A DNA stretch of 64,000 nt. Source: Bradyrhizobium manausense. GTDB lineage: Bacteria > Pseudomonadota > Alphaproteobacteria > Rhizobiales > Xanthobacteraceae. The notes below the pieces were generated by a model that saw nothing but the letters and a program-made list of their open reading frames with translations, ran no database searches and was not told the origin of the DNA. The translations under genes were made by a program, and so were the position numbers. Below, one piece after another: positions 51,700 to 60,582 of the stretch. The DNA lies in assembly GCF_018129685.1 (NCBI RefSeq), contig NZ_JAFCLG010000016.1, positions 1-64,000 of the forward strand, in the 5' to 3' direction. Numbering within the stretch: the stretch's first letter is position 1; the number at the start of each line of letters is the position of its first letter.

Positions 51700-52299
51700 A
51701 TGATCGCCGAATCTCCCCGCTTCCCCCTTCGCCTGCTCGCCCGGTTGGTCCCGGTGCTGGCGGTTGGCTTGCTGTGCTTCTGGTCCAGCCCGGCCTCGGC
51801 CGATTTCCGGCTCTGCAACAACACGTCGAGCCGGGTCGGCATCGCGCTCGGCTACAAGGACGCCGACGGCTGGACCACGGAAGGCTGGTGGAACATCTCG
51901 TCCCGCTCCTGCGAGACCCTGCTGCGGGGAACGCTGGTCGCCCGTTACTATTACATCTACGCGATCGATTATGACCGCGGCGGTGAATGGTCGGGGCAGG
52001 CCTTCATGTGCTCGCGCGACAAGGAATTCACCATCCGCGGCACCGAGGACTGCCTCGCGCGCGGCTATGACCGGACCGGCTATTTCGAGGTCGACACCGG
52101 CGAGCAGCGGGCCTGGACGGTGCAGCTCACCGATACCAACGAGCAGCCGTCTTCGCAGCAACGTGTCCCCGGCATGCCGGGCCCTGTTGGCCCTGGCGGC
52201 GGCGTTCCGGGTTTGCCCAATAGTCCGCCCGGTGGTACGCCCCCCGCCGCACCTGGCCTTGCGCCAGCCCCTTCGCCACCGTCTGGAAATAAGCCATGA
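51700..52299 (+). CDS. DUF1036 exported protein
   Basis: A 199-aa protein. The ATG at 51700 gives a signal peptide (LLARLVPVLAVGLLCFWSSP, then ASA). The DUF1036 domain (about 35-140) starts DFRLCNNTSSRVGIALGY and contains GWWNISSRSCETLLRG and four cysteines that could form disulphides. A Pro/Gly-rich tail (about 150-199) follows. The function is unknown. Its stop overlaps the pyk start (ATGA at 52296-52299), so it is translationally coupled to a glycolytic enzyme. Confidence 0.9.
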   Translation: MIAESPRFPLRLLARLVPVLAVGLLCFWSSPASADFRLCNNTSSRVGIALGYKDADGWTTEGWWNISSRSCETLLRGTLVARYYYIYAIDYDRGGEWSGQAFMCSRDKEFTIRGTEDCLARGYDRTGYFEVDTGEQRAWTVQLTDTNEQPSSQQRVPGMPGPVGPGGGVPGLPNSPPGGTPPAAPGLAPAPSPPSGNKP

Positions 52300-53732
52300 G
52301 GCGTCTTCGCCGTATCAAGATTCTCGCGACCCTTGGACCTGCCTCTTCGGACCTCGCGATGATCCGTCGCCTATTCGAGGCTGGCGCCGACGTGTTCCGC
52401 ATCAACATGAGCCACACCCCGCATGACAAGATGCGGGAGCTGGTGGCGACGATCCGCAATGTCGAGTCGAGCTACGGCCGGCCGATCGGCATCCTGGTCG
52501 ACCTGCAGGGTCCCAAGCTCCGGCTCGGTGCGTTCGCGGAAGGTGCGGTCCAGCTGCAGAACGGGCAGACCTTCACGCTCGATTCCGACAAGACGCCGGG
52601 CGACGCCACCCGCGTCAACCTTCCCCATCCGGAGATTCTGGCAGCGCTGCGGCCCGGCCACGCGCTGCTGCTCGACGACGGCAAGGTGCGGCTGATCGCG
52701 GAGGAGACCACGAAGGAGCATGCGGTGACGCGCGTGGTGGTTGGCGGCAAGATGAGTGACCGCAAGGGCGTCAGCCTGCCCGATACCGACCTGCCGGTCT
52801 CGGCGATGACGCCAAAGGACCGCGCCGACCTCGAGGCTGCCCTCGTCACCGGCGTCGACTGGATCGCGCTGTCCTTCGTGCAGCGCGCCGACGACGTGAT
52901 CGAAGCCAAGAAGATGATCCGCGGCCGCGCCGCCGTCATGGCCAAGATCGAGAAGCCGCAGGCGATCGATCGTCTCGCCGACATCATCGACGCCTCCGAC
53001 GCGCTGATGGTCGCGCGCGGCGACCTCGGCGTCGAGCTGCCGCTGGAGCGCGTGCCGAGCCTTCAGAAGCAAATGACGCGCATGGCGCGCCGCGCCGGCA
53101 AGCCGGTGGTGGTCGCGACCCAGATGCTGGAATCGATGATCCAGTCGCCGGTGCCGACCCGCGCCGAAGTCTCCGACGTCGCCACCGCCGTCTATGAGGG
53201 CGCCGACGCGATCATGCTGTCGGCGGAATCGGCGGCGGGCAAATTCCCGGTCGAGGCGGTCTCGACCATGAACCGCATCGGCGAGGAAGTGGAGCGCGAC
53301 CCGATCTACCGCTCCGTGTTGACGGCCCAGCGTCCCGCGCCGGAAGCCACCGCGGGCGACGCCATCGCCGACGCCGCGCGGCAGATCGCCGAGACGCTCG
53401 ACCTGCCCGCCCTGATCTGCTGGACCAGCTCCGGCTCGACCGCGGTGCGCGTGGCGCGCGAGCGGCCGAAGCCGCCGATCGTGGCGATCACGCCGAACAT
53501 CCAGGCCGGACGCCGGCTCGCAGTGGTGTGGGGCGTGCATTGCGTGGTGGCGGAAGATGCCCGCGACCAGGACGACATGGTGAACCGCGCCGGCCAGATC
53601 GCCTTCCGCGACGGCTTCGTCCGCGCCGGCCAGCGCGTGATCATCGTCGCCGGCGTGCCGCTCGGCATTCCCGGCACCACCAACATGGTGCGCATCGCCT
53701 CGGTCGGCCCCGAGGGCGACGCGAATATGTGA
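52296..53732 (+). CDS. pyk: Pyruvate kinase
   Basis: A 478-aa enzyme converting phosphoenolpyruvate and ADP to pyruvate and ATP. It opens RRIKILATLGPASSDLAMIR and has FRINMSH, the catalytic segment MAKIEKPQAID, MVARGDLGVELPLERVP and VATQMLESM. The C-terminal regulatory domain (about 355-470) is complete. The start is fixed by the ATGA overlap with the DUF1036 gene. Confidence 0.97.
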   Translation: MRRLRRIKILATLGPASSDLAMIRRLFEAGADVFRINMSHTPHDKMRELVATIRNVESSYGRPIGILVDLQGPKLRLGAFAEGAVQLQNGQTFTLDSDKTPGDATRVNLPHPEILAALRPGHALLLDDGKVRLIAEETTKEHAVTRVVVGGKMSDRKGVSLPDTDLPVSAMTPKDRADLEAALVTGVDWIALSFVQRADDVIEAKKMIRGRAAVMAKIEKPQAIDRLADIIDASDALMVARGDLGVELPLERVPSLQKQMTRMARRAGKPVVVATQMLESMIQSPVPTRAEVSDVATAVYEGADAIMLSAESAAGKFPVEAVSTMNRIGEEVERDPIYRSVLTAQRPAPEATAGDAIADAARQIAETLDLPALICWTSSGSTAVRVARERPKPPIVAITPNIQAGRRLAVVWGVHCVVAEDARDQDDMVNRAGQIAFRDGFVRAGQRVIIVAGVPLGIPGTTNMVRIASVGPEGDANM

Positions 53733-53840
53733 GGCGGTCGCCATCAGGCGAACCAAACCAGCGAAAACAACCCCATGCACAGTAGCCGGCCCGTCCGGCT
53801 GCTTTTGCGCGGATCTTGCGAAAAGGCATGCTCAGGCAAC

Positions 53841-53860
53841 GGCCTGGACGCGACCAGGCC
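53841..53860. terminator. Hairpin between convergent pyk and TetR genes
   Basis: GGCCTGG (53841-53847) and CCAGGCC (53854-53860) form a perfect 7-bp stem with loop ACGCGA, followed by TTGCTCC. A run of T (CTCTTTT) lies further on at 53881-53886. Confidence 0.5.
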
Positions 53861-53885
53861 TTGCTCCCCACGGCAAGCAGCTCTT

Positions 53886-54566
53886 TTAAGCCCCGACCAG
53901 CGCCTTGGCCGTCGGCAGCAACGTCTGCTGCACCACCAGACCGCGGGCGCGGGCGTCCATGACGCCTACGGCGCGCAGCGCCAGCAGCGTCACGGTCTGC
54001 ACCGCATCGCGCATCTTGGCGGGATCTTCCAGATTGTCCGGCGCCAGCGGCCCGACCAGGGCCTCATGGAGCGCGCCGAGCAGCGCGGTTGCCGCCAGCG
54101 CCGTGTCCTGTGCCGGCAGATGGCCGGCGCGCACGGCCGCGTCGATCCGGGCCGCCATCTCGCCCGCGATCTCGCGGCGGCTGGCCAGGCGCGAGGCGCT
54201 GACATCGACATCGACAGGCTCGGCCAGGATGCCCCAGGCCAGCCGGCGCTGCGACAGGGTATGGACGGCCACGGTGGTCACGGCCGCAGCCAGCGCCGAG
54301 GATGGTCCCGGCGCGGCATCGGCCGCCCGCCTGATCGCCGCGAGCTCGTCGCGGGAGACCTCGGAAATCAGTTCGGAGATCAGCTCGGCCTTGGACGGGA
54401 AGTAACGATAGACGGTGCCGGCCGCCACATTGGCCCTGATAGCGACCGGTGCGATCTGCACCGCCGCCATGCCGCCTTCGGCCGCGGCTTCCCTTGCCGC
54501 CGCCAGGATGGCGCTGCGCCGCGCCGCAAGGCGCTTAACCACTTGATGCGTCCGCCGATAAACCAT
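53886..54566 (-). CDS. TetR-family transcriptional regulator
   Basis: A 226-aa regulator. The N-terminal HTH (about 15-60) ends in the TetR phrase NVAAGTVYRYFPSKAELISE. A TetR_C ligand domain follows. The ATG at 54566 (MVYRRTHQVVKRL) has AGGAAG upstream; the frame continues to 54848 without support. The ligand and target are unknown; the divergent PAP2 gene is the nearest candidate target. Confidence 0.9.
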   Translation of the reverse strand: MVYRRTHQVVKRLAARRSAILAAAREAAAEGGMAAVQIAPVAIRANVAAGTVYRYFPSKAELISELISEVSRDELAAIRRAADAAPGPSSALAAAVTTVAVHTLSQRRLAWGILAEPVDVDVSASRLASRREIAGEMAARIDAAVRAGHLPAQDTALAATALLGALHEALVGPLAPDNLEDPAKMRDAVQTVTLLALRAVGVMDARARGLVVQQTLLPTAKALVGA

Positions 54567-54828
54567 GGCGCGCTTCCTGTCCCACCACGCCTGCCGCACG
54601 CCCGCGGCCGAACGCTTCGTCACTGAATACGCTGCAAATCGTCCCGCAAGGACTGAACAACTATTCAGGGGGGATGACAAGATGCAAATGCGCGATGCGT
54701 CACACGCGCGATGCTGCATTGCAGTCAGCTCAAATTGCAGGGAATCGATTGGTAAACTGCTGACGACGATTCTTACCGTGGCTTTAAAGCCGCTCGCCGA
54801 GTGTGGTTGCGATCCAACCCGGTGCAGC

Positions 54829-55812
54829 ATGGTCGACACGGACGCCAAAACCGCCTGGCAGCTCTATCAGTTGAACTGGCTTCCCATCGCAGCGATGGGC
54901 AGCCTGCTGGCGCTCGGCCTCTCCGTCACCGGCCTCAGGCTCGAGCCGGTCGCCTACGGCATCACACTCGCGATCGCCATGTCCTTCGTCACCGTCGCCT
55001 ATCGCCACCACGTCGCCAAGGGCGATGGCGCCGATCCGAAGCTGATCTTCTCGCTGGGCACGATCGGCCAGGTCATCATCCTCTGCGCCCTCGTCGGGCC
55101 GCTCAGCTATGTCGCCGGCATCTCGGGCTTCCCACTCCAGGACCAGGCGCTGCTCGCGATCGATCGCGCGCTCGGATTGGATCCCGAGCCGATCGCGCGC
55201 TTCGTCAACGATCATCCCTGGCTCGCGGACGTCCTCTCGCGCGGTTACGGCCTGATCAAATGGCCGCTGCTCGGCATCCCCGTCGTGCTGGCGCTGACGG
55301 CGCGTTACGTACGGCTGCAATTGTTCATGCTCGCGATGAGCCTTGCACTCGCAATCACCATCGCAATCTCGGCGCTGGTGCCGGCGATCGGCACCTATTA
55401 CGGACTGGGATTGCCGGCTGCGCATTTCCCGGACATCAATACCGCTGTCTACGCCGGACAGCTGCGCGACATCCTGGCGCTGCGCGACGGCAGCCTGCAC
55501 GAGCTGCAATTGTTCAAGCTCTCCGGCATCGTCTCGTTTCCGAGCTTTCACGCCGCATCCGCCGTGCTCTACATGTGGGCGCTATGGCCGGTGCGGCGTC
55601 TCGGCGGCATCGCGGCTGCGCTCAACCTGTTGATGATCACGGCAACGCCTGTGATCGGCGCGCATTACATCATCGATGTTGCCGGCGGCATTGCGCTGGC
55701 GGCAGCTTCGATCTGGGCCGCGACGGCGTATCTGGCGTGGATGAGCCGGACGGCGCGAGTTACGGCGGCGCCCGCACCATCCGCGACTTGGCAGCCCAGC
55801 CTCGCGGAATAA
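54829..55812 (+). CDS. PAP2-superfamily membrane phosphatase
   Basis: A 327-aa integral membrane protein with about seven to eight helices. The PAP2 signature is split as usual: SFPSFHAASAVLY (motif 2) and GAHYIIDVAGG (motif 3, catalytic His and Asp). The arrangement resembles the PAP2_3/inositol-phosphotransferase-like class. It probably acts on lipid phosphates at the membrane. The ATG at 54829 is chosen from the domain layout; its ribosome site is weak, and the frame is open back to 54565. Confidence 0.82.
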   Translation: MVDTDAKTAWQLYQLNWLPIAAMGSLLALGLSVTGLRLEPVAYGITLAIAMSFVTVAYRHHVAKGDGADPKLIFSLGTIGQVIILCALVGPLSYVAGISGFPLQDQALLAIDRALGLDPEPIARFVNDHPWLADVLSRGYGLIKWPLLGIPVVLALTARYVRLQLFMLAMSLALAITIAISALVPAIGTYYGLGLPAAHFPDINTAVYAGQLRDILALRDGSLHELQLFKLSGIVSFPSFHAASAVLYMWALWPVRRLGGIAAALNLLMITATPVIGAHYIIDVAGGIALAAASIWAATAYLAWMSRTARVTAAPAPSATWQPSLAE

Positions 55813-55887
55813 GCAGCGCGCAGTAGATCGCGCGTCTCACTGCTATCAATCACATCCACAGCTCGCTCAACCACCAAGGTCGTCAAT

Positions 55888-56046
55888 TCCGTCATCCTGA
55901 GGTGCGAGTGCCGCGATGCAGGGCATCGCGCCGGGCGCCTCGAAGGATGAACGGCCGAGATGCAGCCGGGCCGTCGCCCTTCGAGGGTCGCTGAAGAAGC
56001 GGCCACCTCCAGCGACAACGGCTTCGCCGTTGCGCGGGGGTGACGG
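55888..56046. repeat. GTCATCCTGAGGTGCGAG intergenic repeat
   Basis: It begins CCGTCATCCTGAGGTGCGAG and contains GCCTCGAAGGATGAACGGCC and CCCTTCGAGGGTCGCTGAAG, with several internal hairpins such as CAACGGCTTCGCCGTTG. The wording is typical of a high-copy bradyrhizobial repeat as I remember it. It lies in the spacer between the convergent PAP2 and Flp pilin genes. Confidence 0.75.
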
Positions 56047-56084
56047 TCATGATGCGCGACCTTCCCAATACCCTGCGCCCCAAA

Positions 56085-56114
56085 CAAAAAGAGCCCCGTC
56101 CGAGGACGGGGCTC
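56085..56114 (-). terminator. Terminator of the Flp pilin gene
   Basis: GAGCCCCGTC (56091-56100) and GACGGGGCTC (56105-56114) form a perfect 10-bp stem with loop CGAG. Read on the minus strand it is followed by TTTTTG, a good rho-independent terminator 24 bases after the pilin stop. Confidence 0.93.
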
Positions 56115-56138
56115 TCAGAACTCTGGGATCGTCTCAGC

Positions 56139-56303
56139 TTACTTGAGGCTGGACGAGATCGAGCCGAACTTGGTGTTCAGCGTGGTGCCGAGGTTGTTGA
56201 CGACGGTGATGATCGCCAGCGCGATGCCGGCAGCGATCAGGCCGTATTCAATGGCGGTTGCGCCGGATTCGTCCTTCACGAAACGCGAAACGAGGTTCTT
56301 CAT
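56139..56303 (-). CDS. Flp-family type IVb pilin
   Basis: A 54-aa pilin. It shows the short leader, DESGATAIEYGLIAAGIALA with prepilin cleavage after the Gly of ESGA, the conserved Glu-Tyr, and a C-terminal polar end. The start at 56303 (MKNLVSRF) has GGAG 7 bases before it. Flp pilins are assembled by the Tad/Cpa machine, none of whose genes are in the window. It is a single-gene unit with its own terminator. Confidence 0.95.
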   Translation of the reverse strand: MKNLVSRFVKDESGATAIEYGLIAAGIALAIITVVNNLGTTLNTKFGSISSSLK

Positions 56304-56596
56304 AGACTGCTCCAAAAGGTACACGAGGCTTCAATGGTCTGGTCTCTTGGGCTTCCCAGCGCCGCCTGACCATGGAACCGAACGTAAGGGCAAAGACTTG
56401 CGCCGCAGTTAATTCGACTGCGTAAACATGGAACGGGTTGCATGTATTCGGCGATGGTAAACCGAAATCTAAAACAACCGGTTAAATTGTGGGGACGTGA
56501 AGTCGCACTTCGCTCGACAACGCTTGAGAGCGTGATGAGCGGAGGCCGAATGAAGTTCGATCGACCACATCGCTCTCTCCGTTCCTCCCCCCTTGT
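56304..56596. other. Promoter region of the Flp pilin gene
   Basis: A stretch of about 290 bases with lower GC than its surroundings around 56400-56500 (for example TGTATTCGGCGATGGTAAAC). It should carry the pilin promoter on the minus strand. I see no recognised operator. Confidence 0.4.
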
Positions 56597-56823
56597 GCAG
56601 GGCAATCGCATATGGATTTCACTGGGATTGTCTGCGGGCTTGCTCCGCCTCTCCCGCTTGCGGGAGAGGCCGCCACGCTCGCAGAGCGTGGCGGGTGAGG
56701 GTTCTTTCCTCTTGGGGATTGTCCCGTTGCGGAGACACCCTCTCCCCAACCCTCTCCCGCAGGCGGGAGAGGGAGCCGACTGCCAATGCCGCCGCATCAT
56801 GCAACCACATGCGATTGCCCTGC
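56597..56823. repeat. Nested composite repeat with 15-bp perfect inverted ends
   Basis: The ends GCAGGGCAATCGCAT (56597-56611) and ATGCGATTGCCCTGC (56809-56823) are perfect inverted copies. Inside, 56637-56776, lies a second repeat rich in CTCTCCCGCTTGCGGGAGAG and CCTCTCCCGCAGGCGGGAGA hairpins. This looks like one small repeat inserted in another, or a compound palindromic element. No protein is encoded. Confidence 0.78.
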
Positions 56824-56962
56824 CCACTTGTGGGGGAAATACTTCCGTCGGGGCGCTGATCGAGTTCATCACGCCCCAATCCCCGCGATTTACTGGAAGT
56901 TATGACCGCTGTGGTCCAATCCCGCCCGCTCGGCAGATCCGACAAGAACAAGACGAGGCGGC

Positions 56963-58453
56963 ATGTCCCTTTCCTTCACCAACAGCATCACAGTGCAGGG
57001 CCGCGCGCGGGCGCTGGTGCCGCTGTGTGTCGGCGCGGGCGCCTATCTCTTCTTCCTCACGATCGGCGACACGCTGCTTCAGGACTCCGACTCGTTCTGG
57101 CAGATCAAGATCGGACAATGGATCCTCGATCACCACGCCCTGCCCTATATCGACATCTACTCCTTCACGCGGACGGGCGAGCCCTGGATCTCGACCTCGT
57201 GGTTGTCGCAGATCTTGTACGCCGTCTCCTACGCACATTTCGACTGGGCGGGGCCGGTGATCCTCACCGCGCTTGCGATCGCGGCCTCGGCTGCGATCTT
57301 CGTCCATCTGCTCGATGCGCATCTGGAAATTCCGCGCTCGGTGCTGTTCGCGATGCTGGCGGTGCTGCTGTCGCTGCACCACATCCTGGCGCGGCCGCAC
57401 ATCCTGGCGCTGCCGGTGATGATCGCATGGGTCGGCGTGCTGATGGACGCGGCCGACCGCAAGGTGACGCCGTCCTGGGTTTGGCTGCCGCTGATGTCGC
57501 TGTGGGCGAACCTGCATGGCGGCTTCGTGCTCGGCCTTGCGCTGATCGGCCCGATGGCGCTGGAAGCGATCTGGACGCTCGATTCCGGCAAGCAGGTTCG
57601 GCTGCTGTCGCGCTGGTTCGTGTTCGGCGTCGCCGCGATGGCATCTGCCTGCGTCACGCCCTATGGCTGGCGTACGCTGCTGGGCGCGACCAACATCCTC
57701 AATCTGGGCGAGCTGCTGTCGGTCATCTCGGAATGGATGCCGGCGAATTTCGCCTCGTTGTCCGCCTTCGAAGGCGCAATCCTCGGCCTGATCGCGATCG
57801 GCCTGTTTCGCGGCCTGACGCTGTCACCGCCGCGCATCCTGCTGATCCTGCTGTTCACCTGGATGGGGCTGACCCATGTCAGGAGCATCGAGGCTTTTGC
57901 CTTCCTGGTGCCGCTGGTGCTGGCCAAGCCGCTCGGGGAAAAGTCTCCGCTGCCGCAGACCGGCGCGCAAGCCACCGAGGGCTGGCCGGCGCGCTATGTC
58001 ACCATGACCGGCGCGCTGATGATCGCCGCCGCGGCCTGGACCTCGACCTCGATCTACATGTCGCATCATCGCTTCACCTTCACGATGGATCAGACGCCGG
58101 TCGCCGCCGTCGACCTGCTGCAGCAGCGCAAGGCGCAGCGCATCTTCAACGCCTATCAGTTCGGCGGCTATCTGATCTCGCGCGACATCCCCGTCTTCGT
58201 CGACGGCCGCGCCGAGCTCTATGGCGAGAAATTCGTGATGGATTTCTTCAAAGCGATCGAGGTCAAGAAGCTCGATAACCTGACGCGCCTGCTCGAAGAG
58301 TACAAGATCGACGCGACGCTGCTGGTCGCCGACAGCCCCGCCGCCCAGGTGCTCGATCACATCAAGGGCTGGAAGCGGCTCTACGGCGACGATATCGCCG
58401 TGATCCACGTGCGGGATGGCGAGGCAGGCGCGGAAACGCCGGCCAAACCATGA
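56963..58453 (+). CDS. GT-C-like polytopic membrane protein, copy 1
   Basis: A 496-aa protein with about 11-12 membrane helices. After the first helix comes an acidic loop and the block DSDSFWQIKIGQWILDHHAL, followed by SFTRTGEPWISTSWLSQ. This resembles the first periplasmic loop of GT-C glycosyltransferases (lipid-linked sugar donors), but no family can be named with certainty. A soluble C-terminal part (about 400-496) ends in VLDHIKGWKRLYGDDIAVIH. Its stop overlaps the start of a close paralogue (ATGA at 58450-58453). Confidence 0.8.
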   Translation: MSLSFTNSITVQGRARALVPLCVGAGAYLFFLTIGDTLLQDSDSFWQIKIGQWILDHHALPYIDIYSFTRTGEPWISTSWLSQILYAVSYAHFDWAGPVILTALAIAASAAIFVHLLDAHLEIPRSVLFAMLAVLLSLHHILARPHILALPVMIAWVGVLMDAADRKVTPSWVWLPLMSLWANLHGGFVLGLALIGPMALEAIWTLDSGKQVRLLSRWFVFGVAAMASACVTPYGWRTLLGATNILNLGELLSVISEWMPANFASLSAFEGAILGLIAIGLFRGLTLSPPRILLILLFTWMGLTHVRSIEAFAFLVPLVLAKPLGEKSPLPQTGAQATEGWPARYVTMTGALMIAAAAWTSTSIYMSHHRFTFTMDQTPVAAVDLLQQRKAQRIFNAYQFGGYLISRDIPVFVDGRAELYGEKFVMDFFKAIEVKKLDNLTRLLEEYKIDATLLVADSPAAQVLDHIKGWKRLYGDDIAVIHVRDGEAGAETPAKP

Positions 58454-59928
58454 GCATCGCCGCCAGCGTTCCGATCGCGCGCGCCCAGCGCAATCTGGCG
58501 CCGCTGTCCGTCGCGGCCGCGAGTTTTCTGTTGCTGCTGGTCAGCGGCGACAGCCTGCTGCACGATCCCGATACGCTCTGGCAGATCAAGGTCGGCGACT
58601 GGATCCTCGATCATCGCACGGTTCCCTGGACCGATCTTTATTCGCTGACGCGCCAAGGCGAGGTCTGGCTCTCGACGTCGTGGCTGTCGCAGGTGTTGTT
58701 CGCGACCGCTTATTCCTGGTGGGGATGGGGCGGGCCCGTCGTGCTGACCGCGGCCGCGATCGCGCTGGCGATGGGAGTGTTGCTCGCCTTCCTGCAACGG
58801 CATCTCGATCTTCCTTACGCGCTGGTGTTCTGCCTGCTGGCGATCACGCTGGCCGCGCCGCACCTGCTGGCCCGTCCGCATGTGCTGGCGCTGCCGGTCA
58901 TGGTGGCCTGGAGCGGCGCCCTGATGGCGGCGGCCGATCGCGGCCGCGCGCCGTCCTTCATGCTGCTGCCGCTGATCGCGCTGTGGGCCAACCTTCACGG
59001 CGGCTTCGTGCTCGGGCTCGCCCTTGTTGGCGCGATCGGCCTGGAGGCGCTCTGGCGTGCGCCCGCACCGCGCCGGCTGGCGCTCGCGATGCGATGGGCC
59101 GCGTTCGGCCTTGGTGCGCTGGCGGCGAGTTGCTGCACGCCCTATGGACTGGATACCCTGCTCGGCGCCGCGCGCATCCTCAGCCTCGGCAAGTCGTTCT
59201 CCGTCATCGCCGAATGGCGTCCCGCCGATTTCAGCTCATTCAGCCCGTTCGCGGGTGCGCTGCTCGGGCTGCTCGGCCTGGGGCTCACGCGCGGCCTGAC
59301 GCTGTCGCCGCCGCGCGTGCTGCTGATCCTCGGCACGACCTGGATGGCAATGGCGCATGTCCGCAGCATCGAGACATTCGGCGTGCTCGTGCCCCTGGTG
59401 CTGGCGCAGCCGCTGAGCGGCTGGTTCAAACCGGCCTGCGATGCGCCGCGCGGGCTGCGGATGGCGCCCGGCGCTCCGGCGGCGCTGGCCGCGGTGGCGA
59501 TCGTGCTCGCGACCGCGAGCGCAACCGCGACCTTTGCGGCCCATCACACCTTCGCATTCTCCACGGCGCAGACGCCGGTCGCGGCGGTGAATGTGCTGAC
59601 CGAACGCAAGGCCGCGCGCATCTTCAATTCCTACGGCTTCGGTGGCTACCTCATCGTTCGCGACATCAGGCCTTACGTCGACGGCAGGTCCGAGCTCTAC
59701 GGGGAAAAGTTCCTGATGGACTATTTCGCCGCCGAAGACGGCCGCGACGTCTCAGGCCTCTTGCGCATGCTCGACGATAACAGGATCGACGCAACGCTGC
59801 TGACGCCGGATTCACCGGCGGCACAGGTCCTGGACCATATCAAGGGCTGGAAGCGGGTGTATGCGGACGAGATCGCGGTGGTGCATGCGCGGGACGACCA
59901 GGCTGTGACGCCTTCCTCCGGCGGATAG
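58450..59928 (+). CDS. GT-C-like polytopic membrane protein, copy 2
   Basis: A 492-aa paralogue of the preceding protein with the same layout: DPDTLWQIKVGDWILDHRTV and TRQGEVWLSTSWLSQVL in the first loop, ANLHGGFVLGLALVGAIGLE in the middle, and PYVDGRSELYGEKFLMDYF plus VLDHIKGWKRVYADEIAVVH in the C-terminal domain. The pair clearly arose by tandem duplication and is translationally coupled. The products may work as a heterodimer or on two related substrates. The function is unknown. Confidence 0.8.
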   Translation: MSIAASVPIARAQRNLAPLSVAAASFLLLLVSGDSLLHDPDTLWQIKVGDWILDHRTVPWTDLYSLTRQGEVWLSTSWLSQVLFATAYSWWGWGGPVVLTAAAIALAMGVLLAFLQRHLDLPYALVFCLLAITLAAPHLLARPHVLALPVMVAWSGALMAAADRGRAPSFMLLPLIALWANLHGGFVLGLALVGAIGLEALWRAPAPRRLALAMRWAAFGLGALAASCCTPYGLDTLLGAARILSLGKSFSVIAEWRPADFSSFSPFAGALLGLLGLGLTRGLTLSPPRVLLILGTTWMAMAHVRSIETFGVLVPLVLAQPLSGWFKPACDAPRGLRMAPGAPAALAAVAIVLATASATATFAAHHTFAFSTAQTPVAAVNVLTERKAARIFNSYGFGGYLIVRDIRPYVDGRSELYGEKFLMDYFAAEDGRDVSGLLRMLDDNRIDATLLTPDSPAAQVLDHIKGWKRVYADEIAVVHARDDQAVTPSSGG

Positions 59929-60021
59929 CAACTACACTGCCTGCTCCGCTGCGCCGTTGAGAGACAGGCTTGCGCAGATCGATCCGCCTCCGGCATCATA
60001 AAGGCGGAGGCTCGCGGTTCC

Positions 60022-60351
60022 GTGTCATTGAAAAATCCGGACGCCATCGCTGCCATCGTCTCGGCGCTGCGCCACGTCCACGGTGACGACGTCGCGCGCA
60101 TGATGCTGGTCGAAGGCATGAGTCTCGCCCATCTGATCGAGGCGATGTTTTCGGCGCCGCTGGCGCACAGGGAGGCGGTGCGAGCGATCACCGACGGGCT
60201 CGACGATTTCGTCATCACGCCGGACCTCGGGCTGATATGGCATTTGAAATATGTCTACGGACACCACTCCCTGCACGTGGTGGACTTGGAGATCGCCACG
60301 CCCGACGGTACGCTGGCGAGCAAGGATGTCTGGCTTCGTCTGGCCTCTTAA
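60022..60351 (+). CDS. Small protein of unknown function (109 aa)
   Basis: A 109-aa soluble protein from a GTG at 60022, with GGAGG 11 bases upstream. It reads MSLKNPDAIAAIVSALRHVH, an alpha-helical first half, then a beta-rich end (GLIWHLKYVYGHHSLHVVDL). I do not recognise the family. It stands alone between the GT-C-like pair and a repeat. Confidence 0.6.
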   Translation: MSLKNPDAIAAIVSALRHVHGDDVARMMLVEGMSLAHLIEAMFSAPLAHREAVRAITDGLDDFVITPDLGLIWHLKYVYGHHSLHVVDLEIATPDGTLASKDVWLRLAS

Positions 60352-60380
60352 AGGCGATGGCAAGCTGAAACTCCATCCAC

Positions 60381-60495
60381 GTCATTGCGAGGAGCTCGCG
60401 ACAAAATTGCGTAGCAATTTTGCGCTGATGCGACGAAGCAATCCAGAATCCCTCCGTCGAAAGATTCTGGATTGCTTCGCTGAGCTCGCAATGAC
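60381..60495. repeat. GCAATCC palindromic repeat with nested hairpin
   Basis: The outer arms are GTCATTGCGAG and CTCGCAATGAC; the inner arms GAAGCAATCCAGAATC and GATTCTGGATTGCTTC are perfect 16-bp inverted copies. Between outer and inner left arms sits an extra palindrome AAAATTGC-GTA-GCAATTTT that the copy at 10262-10345 lacks. Confidence 0.87.
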
Positions 60496-60582
60496 AGAGG
60501 TTGTGGATAGCGCGCACTTCCCTCCCGCCTTCGAGCACGCGGCGAGATGGTAGCATCAAACAAGAGCGCTAGCGGAGCGGCG

